A DNA stretch of 64,000 nt from a virus. The stretch lies in IMG/VR virus record IMGVR_UViG_3300049215_000171, positions 1 to 64,000 of that record; one strand, written 5' to 3'. Position numbers and translations under genes: made by a program. The first letter of the stretch is position 1; the number at the start of each line of letters is the position of its first letter. Shown piece after piece: positions 61,366 to 64,000 of this stretch. A model generated the notes under the pieces. It was not told the origin of the DNA. It made no database searches and saw nothing but the letters and a program-made list of their open reading frames with translations.

Positions 61366-64000
61366 ATGTTTAAACAGACTATATCTTTTGATACGTGGGG
61401 CGGGGAGAACGGTAAATACAGATTAAAAAACAGACTTAATGAATCATTAGAAGATACACCTGAAGACACTTGTAAAAGAGTTTCCAACGCGCTAGCCGAT
61501 TCAGAAGAGTCAGATAAAAAAGCCTATTGGAATGATCAATTTAATTCTATTATGGGAACAAAGTTTGCTGGCGGTGGTCGTATAATGGCCAATGCTGGAG
61601 CTACCGAACATAAAAAAGAAACGAGTCCCATTAATTGCACAGTTATGAGGCAAATACCTGATTCAATGATTGGTATTATGGATGTTGCTAAAGAATCCGC
61701 ATTAACATTAAAAGCTGGATGCGGTGTTGGATATGATTTTAGTCCAATACGCCCAAAGGGCGCTCACGTATTTGGTGCCGGCGCCGCAACGTCAGGTATC
61801 ATTTCTTTTATGAAGATTTTTGATGCCGTATGTTCTACGGTAATGTCAGGTGGTGCCAGACGCGGTGCTCAAATGGCTTGTTTGGATATATCCTCACCAG
61901 ACATTGAAGAGTTCATAACTGCTAAGAGACAAGATGGAGTGCTTAGATATTTTAATTGTTCAGTGTTGATAACAGATAAGTTTATGGAGACAGTTGAGAA
62001 CGATGGCAATTGGGATTTATGGTTCTGGGAAAAGATTTACGATAAGATTGATGAGAGTGATTTAAAAATAAAACTAATCAGAAAAGATGATATTCCATAC
62101 TCTCATTCAGATTTCACCTATTTTAGATATGACAAAAATCACAATGAGGTGGTATATGGAAATTGTACAACAAAAGATATTTTTATAAAAAAAGTTTATA
62201 AAACAGTAAAAGCAAAATATTTATTTGATTTGATTACTAAATCAACATATAATTTTTGGGAGCCCGGATTTATTCTTATTGATCGCGTTAATAAAGAAAA
62301 TAATTTGTATTTTTGTGAAACTATTCGTTGTACAAATCCCTGCGTTAGTGGTGATACTAGGTTAGCTACACAATATGGATTAATGACGGTAAAAGAATTA
62401 TATGAAAAACAATTGCCAATTATGGCCACGGTTGATAATAGGGCGTTTGGTGATTCGTTTGGTGTTAGTACAAAACCAGCAAAGCCAGTTTTTATGACCG
62501 CTGAAAGCGCGTCAATATATAAAGTATCGACAAATCACGGTTATGAAATAAAGGCCACAGAATGGCACGAGTTTTATACCCAAAGAGGAAAAATTAAATT
62601 AAAAGACATGGTTGTTGGAGACACATTATATATTCAGAGCGGTAAGGGGCAATTTGGAGATAAAGGTAATTACGAACTAGGATCTATAATAGGTTGGATT
62701 ACTGGTGATGGTCATTTTAGTAATGACGGTAATCATCCAGTGGCACATTTAACATATTGGAATAAAGATCGAGAGTTAGCAAATAATATGGTAAATTGGG
62801 TAAATAATATTGTTCTGAAAGAAAAGCATAATGGAAAAGAAAATAGAACATATCAATCATCAATTACTAATCAGCCAGATCAAAATAAATCTACAATTCA
62901 ATCTAGAATACTTGCAAGATATTTAGATACAAACTTTAATTTCAATACAGAAACAAAATTAAGAGTTCCAGAAATAATTTGGCAAGGCAATGAAGAATGT
63001 GTTAGGGGATATTTAAAACATTTATTTCAAGCAGATGGAACAGTGAATATACGAAATACGAGAGCTAAAAAAGAATTTAATATTAGATTAGCATCATCGT
63101 ATAAAGAGTTATTAAACGATGTGCAAATGTTATTGTCTAATTTCGGTATAGTTTCTCATATTTATAAAAGAAGAAATGAAAGATATGTGGATATGCCTAA
63201 TGGCAAAGGCGGTAGTAAACCATACTTATGTAAAATTCAATATGAATTATTGATAATGGGTGAAAGTAAAAATGTCTTCTTCAAAGAAATAGGATTTTTT
63301 GGAGCCAAACAATCTAGATTAAATGAATATATAGAAATATGTGGTAAATCTAGAAAAAAAGAAAAGTTTAAAACAAAAATTACTGATATACAGTTTGCCG
63401 GAAATGAGCCAGTATATGATACGACACAGCCAGAGAAAAACGCAGTAATATTCAATAGTTTACATACTGGACAGTGTGGCGAACAACCGCTTCACCCATT
63501 AACTTCCTGCTTACTAGGATCTATGATCCTTCCGCCGTATGTCAGTAATGGGTTTGAAAAAAATGCTTCATTTGATTTTGATCAACTCGCAAAAGACGTT
63601 CGTATAGCAACACGGGCGTTAGATAACGTGGTAGAAATTAATAATTTACCACTAAAAGAAATGCAAGAGGAAATATTATCAAAGCGTAGGCACGGACTTG
63701 GATTTACCGGACTTGGCTCCACATTAAATATGTTATGTGTGTCTTACGGTTCAGACGAAAGTCTTGAGTTTTCTGAAAAAGTAATGCTTATAATAGCTCA
63801 ACAAGGATTATTAGAAAATATATCCCTTGCAAAAGAAAAAGGTTGCGCCCCAATTTTTTCTACCGAGAAAAATAGAAAATTAGTTTTAGAATCAATTTAC
63901 TTAAAGAGATTATTAAATACATTTGATAATAAAGATGAGCTAATACAAGATATTTTACAATATGGATTGAGATTCTCTCACGCAACATCAATAGCTCCAA
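61366..64000 (+). CDS. nrdJ: B12-dependent (class II) ribonucleotide reductase with intein, 3' partial
   Basis: An open frame from ATG 61366 (GAGAGG site 6 bases upstream) to the window end, 878 codons without a stop. Outside the intein it matches class II reductases: GGGRIMANAG, INCTVMRQIPDSM, KAGCGVGYDFSPIRPKGA, SGGARRGAQMACLDI, and NP | CGEQPLHPLTSCLLGS after splicing. The rejoined CGEQ cysteine (residue 704) is the expected thiyl-radical site. These enzymes make deoxynucleotides for DNA synthesis using adenosylcobalamin and need no oxygen-dependent radical subunit. No ATP cone is seen at the N-terminus. The C-terminal part, with the electron-donor cysteines, lies beyond the window. Confidence 0.88.
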   Translation, partial: MFKQTISFDTWGGENGKYRLKNRLNESLEDTPEDTCKRVSNALADSEESDKKAYWNDQFNSIMGTKFAGGGRIMANAGATEHKKETSPINCTVMRQIPDSMIGIMDVAKESALTLKAGCGVGYDFSPIRPKGAHVFGAGAATSGIISFMKIFDAVCSTVMSGGARRGAQMACLDISSPDIEEFITAKRQDGVLRYFNCSVLITDKFMETVENDGNWDLWFWEKIYDKIDESDLKIKLIRKDDIPYSHSDFTYFRYDKNHNEVVYGNCTTKDIFIKKVYKTVKAKYLFDLITKSTYNFWEPGFILIDRVNKENNLYFCETIRCTNPCVSGDTRLATQYGLMTVKELYEKQLPIMATVDNRAFGDSFGVSTKPAKPVFMTAESASIYKVSTNHGYEIKATEWHEFYTQRGKIKLKDMVVGDTLYIQSGKGQFGDKGNYELGSIIGWITGDGHFSNDGNHPVAHLTYWNKDRELANNMVNWVNNIVLKEKHNGKENRTYQSSITNQPDQNKSTIQSRILARYLDTNFNFNTETKLRVPEIIWQGNEECVRGYLKHLFQADGTVNIRNTRAKKEFNIRLASSYKELLNDVQMLLSNFGIVSHIYKRRNERYVDMPNGKGGSKPYLCKIQYELLIMGESKNVFFKEIGFFGAKQSRLNEYIEICGKSRKKEKFKTKITDIQFAGNEPVYDTTQPEKNAVIFNSLHTGQCGEQPLHPLTSCLLGSMILPPYVSNGFEKNASFDFDQLAKDVRIATRALDNVVEINNLPLKEMQEEILSKRRHGLGFTGLGSTLNMLCVSYGSDESLEFSEKVMLIIAQQGLLENISLAKEKGCAPIFSTEKNRKLVLESIYLKRLLNTFDNKDELIQDILQYGLRFSHATSIAP
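62341..63474 (+). mobile_element. Intein with LAGLIDADG homing endonuclease in ribonucleotide reductase
   Basis: A 378-residue in-frame insertion. It begins with Cys (CVSGDTRLATQYG, block A), has block B-like ATEWHEFYT, two dodecapeptides (LGSIIGWITGDGH near protein residue 439, YLKHLFQADGT near 548) and ends PVYDTTQ then NSLHTGQ before Cys+1. The last residue is Gln, not the usual Asn. Gln-ending inteins are known in ribonucleotide reductases and can splice. The insertion site is within the active-site NPCGEQ, so Cys+1 is also the catalytic cysteine. Confidence 0.92.

Noticed and set aside
1-64000. Many ORFs of 60-150 codons on the minus strand
   Set aside because: All lie opposite convincing + strand genes, have no ribosome binding sites or recognisable domains, and are frame shadows of AT-rich coding sequence.
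1-64000. Genome-wide amber (TAG) recoding
   Set aside because: Several genes in the structural region end normally in TAG with the next gene starting directly behind, so TAG is a working stop.
1-64000. tRNA genes, CRISPR arrays, insertion sequences and integration sites
   Set aside because: I saw no cloverleaf-like stretch, no regularly spaced identical repeats, no transposase or integrase, and no matching direct repeat flanks. A tRNA scan would be needed for certainty.

Overview
This window is a piece of a large tailed bacteriophage with a contractile tail (myovirus morphology). It carries a tail sheath, tail tube, tape measure, gp25-like and J-like baseplate wedge proteins, hub and spike proteins, and giant tail-surface proteins. 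It also has an endolysin and a phage-type replication block. The DNA is AT-rich and every supported gene lies on the + strand. The host cannot be read from the sequence. No terminase, portal, capsid or DNA polymerase gene is present, so this is part of a larger genome.

Layout. 1-2174: beta-helix tail spike or fibre, 5' end outside the window and split by an apparent one-base frameshift. 2176-3300: small zinc-finger protein, probable tail completion protein and two tiny ORFs. 3314-10252: sheath, tube, terminator, two tail-assembly chaperone frames joined by a textbook -1 slippery site, and tape measure. 10267-26551: baseplate, including a 1637-residue hub candidate, an OB-fold spike, an unusual hydrophobic multi-helix protein, gp25 and a J-like wedge protein. 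26544-40291: three giant surface proteins with two LamG-like folds, two dockerin-like calcium motifs and about twelve Ig-like repeats. 40328-46121: a glycosylation cassette of three glycosyltransferases, a membrane-anchored protein and a dTDP-glucose 4,6-dehydratase split by an intein. 46171-49857: a tubulin/FtsZ-like GTPase, a GH25 endolysin and a possible small membrane protein. 49875-54934: a UvsW-like helicase and an N6-adenine methyltransferase with an unidentified partner. 54937-58991: a translationally coupled run with an RmlA-like nucleotidyltransferase, a DnaC-like loader and a DnaB-like helicase. 58995-60513: broken homing-endonuclease remnants and small zinc-ribbon proteins. 60577-61277: a strong sigma70-type promoter followed by a phage sigma factor. 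61366-64000: a B12-dependent (class II) ribonucleotide reductase split by a second intein and running off the window end.

How the genes work together. The first 40 kb builds the tail, ending in very large, probably carbohydrate-binding surface proteins. The adjacent glycosyltransferases and the RmlA/RmlB pair could make and attach sugars to the virion, to the host surface or to DNA. The tubulin may position or segregate phage DNA. The helicases, loader and ribonucleotide reductase support replication, and the sigma factor probably redirects host RNA polymerase.

The most distinctive signals are two LAGLIDADG inteins inserted exactly inside catalytic motifs (YxxxK of the dehydratase, NPCGEQ of the reductase), the phage tubulin, the glycosylation cassette next to Ig-like fibre genes, and beta modules shared among several different tail proteins. 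Several single-base frame breaks or in-frame stops (near 1150, 52207, 59317 and 59954) may be decay, recoding or sequence error.
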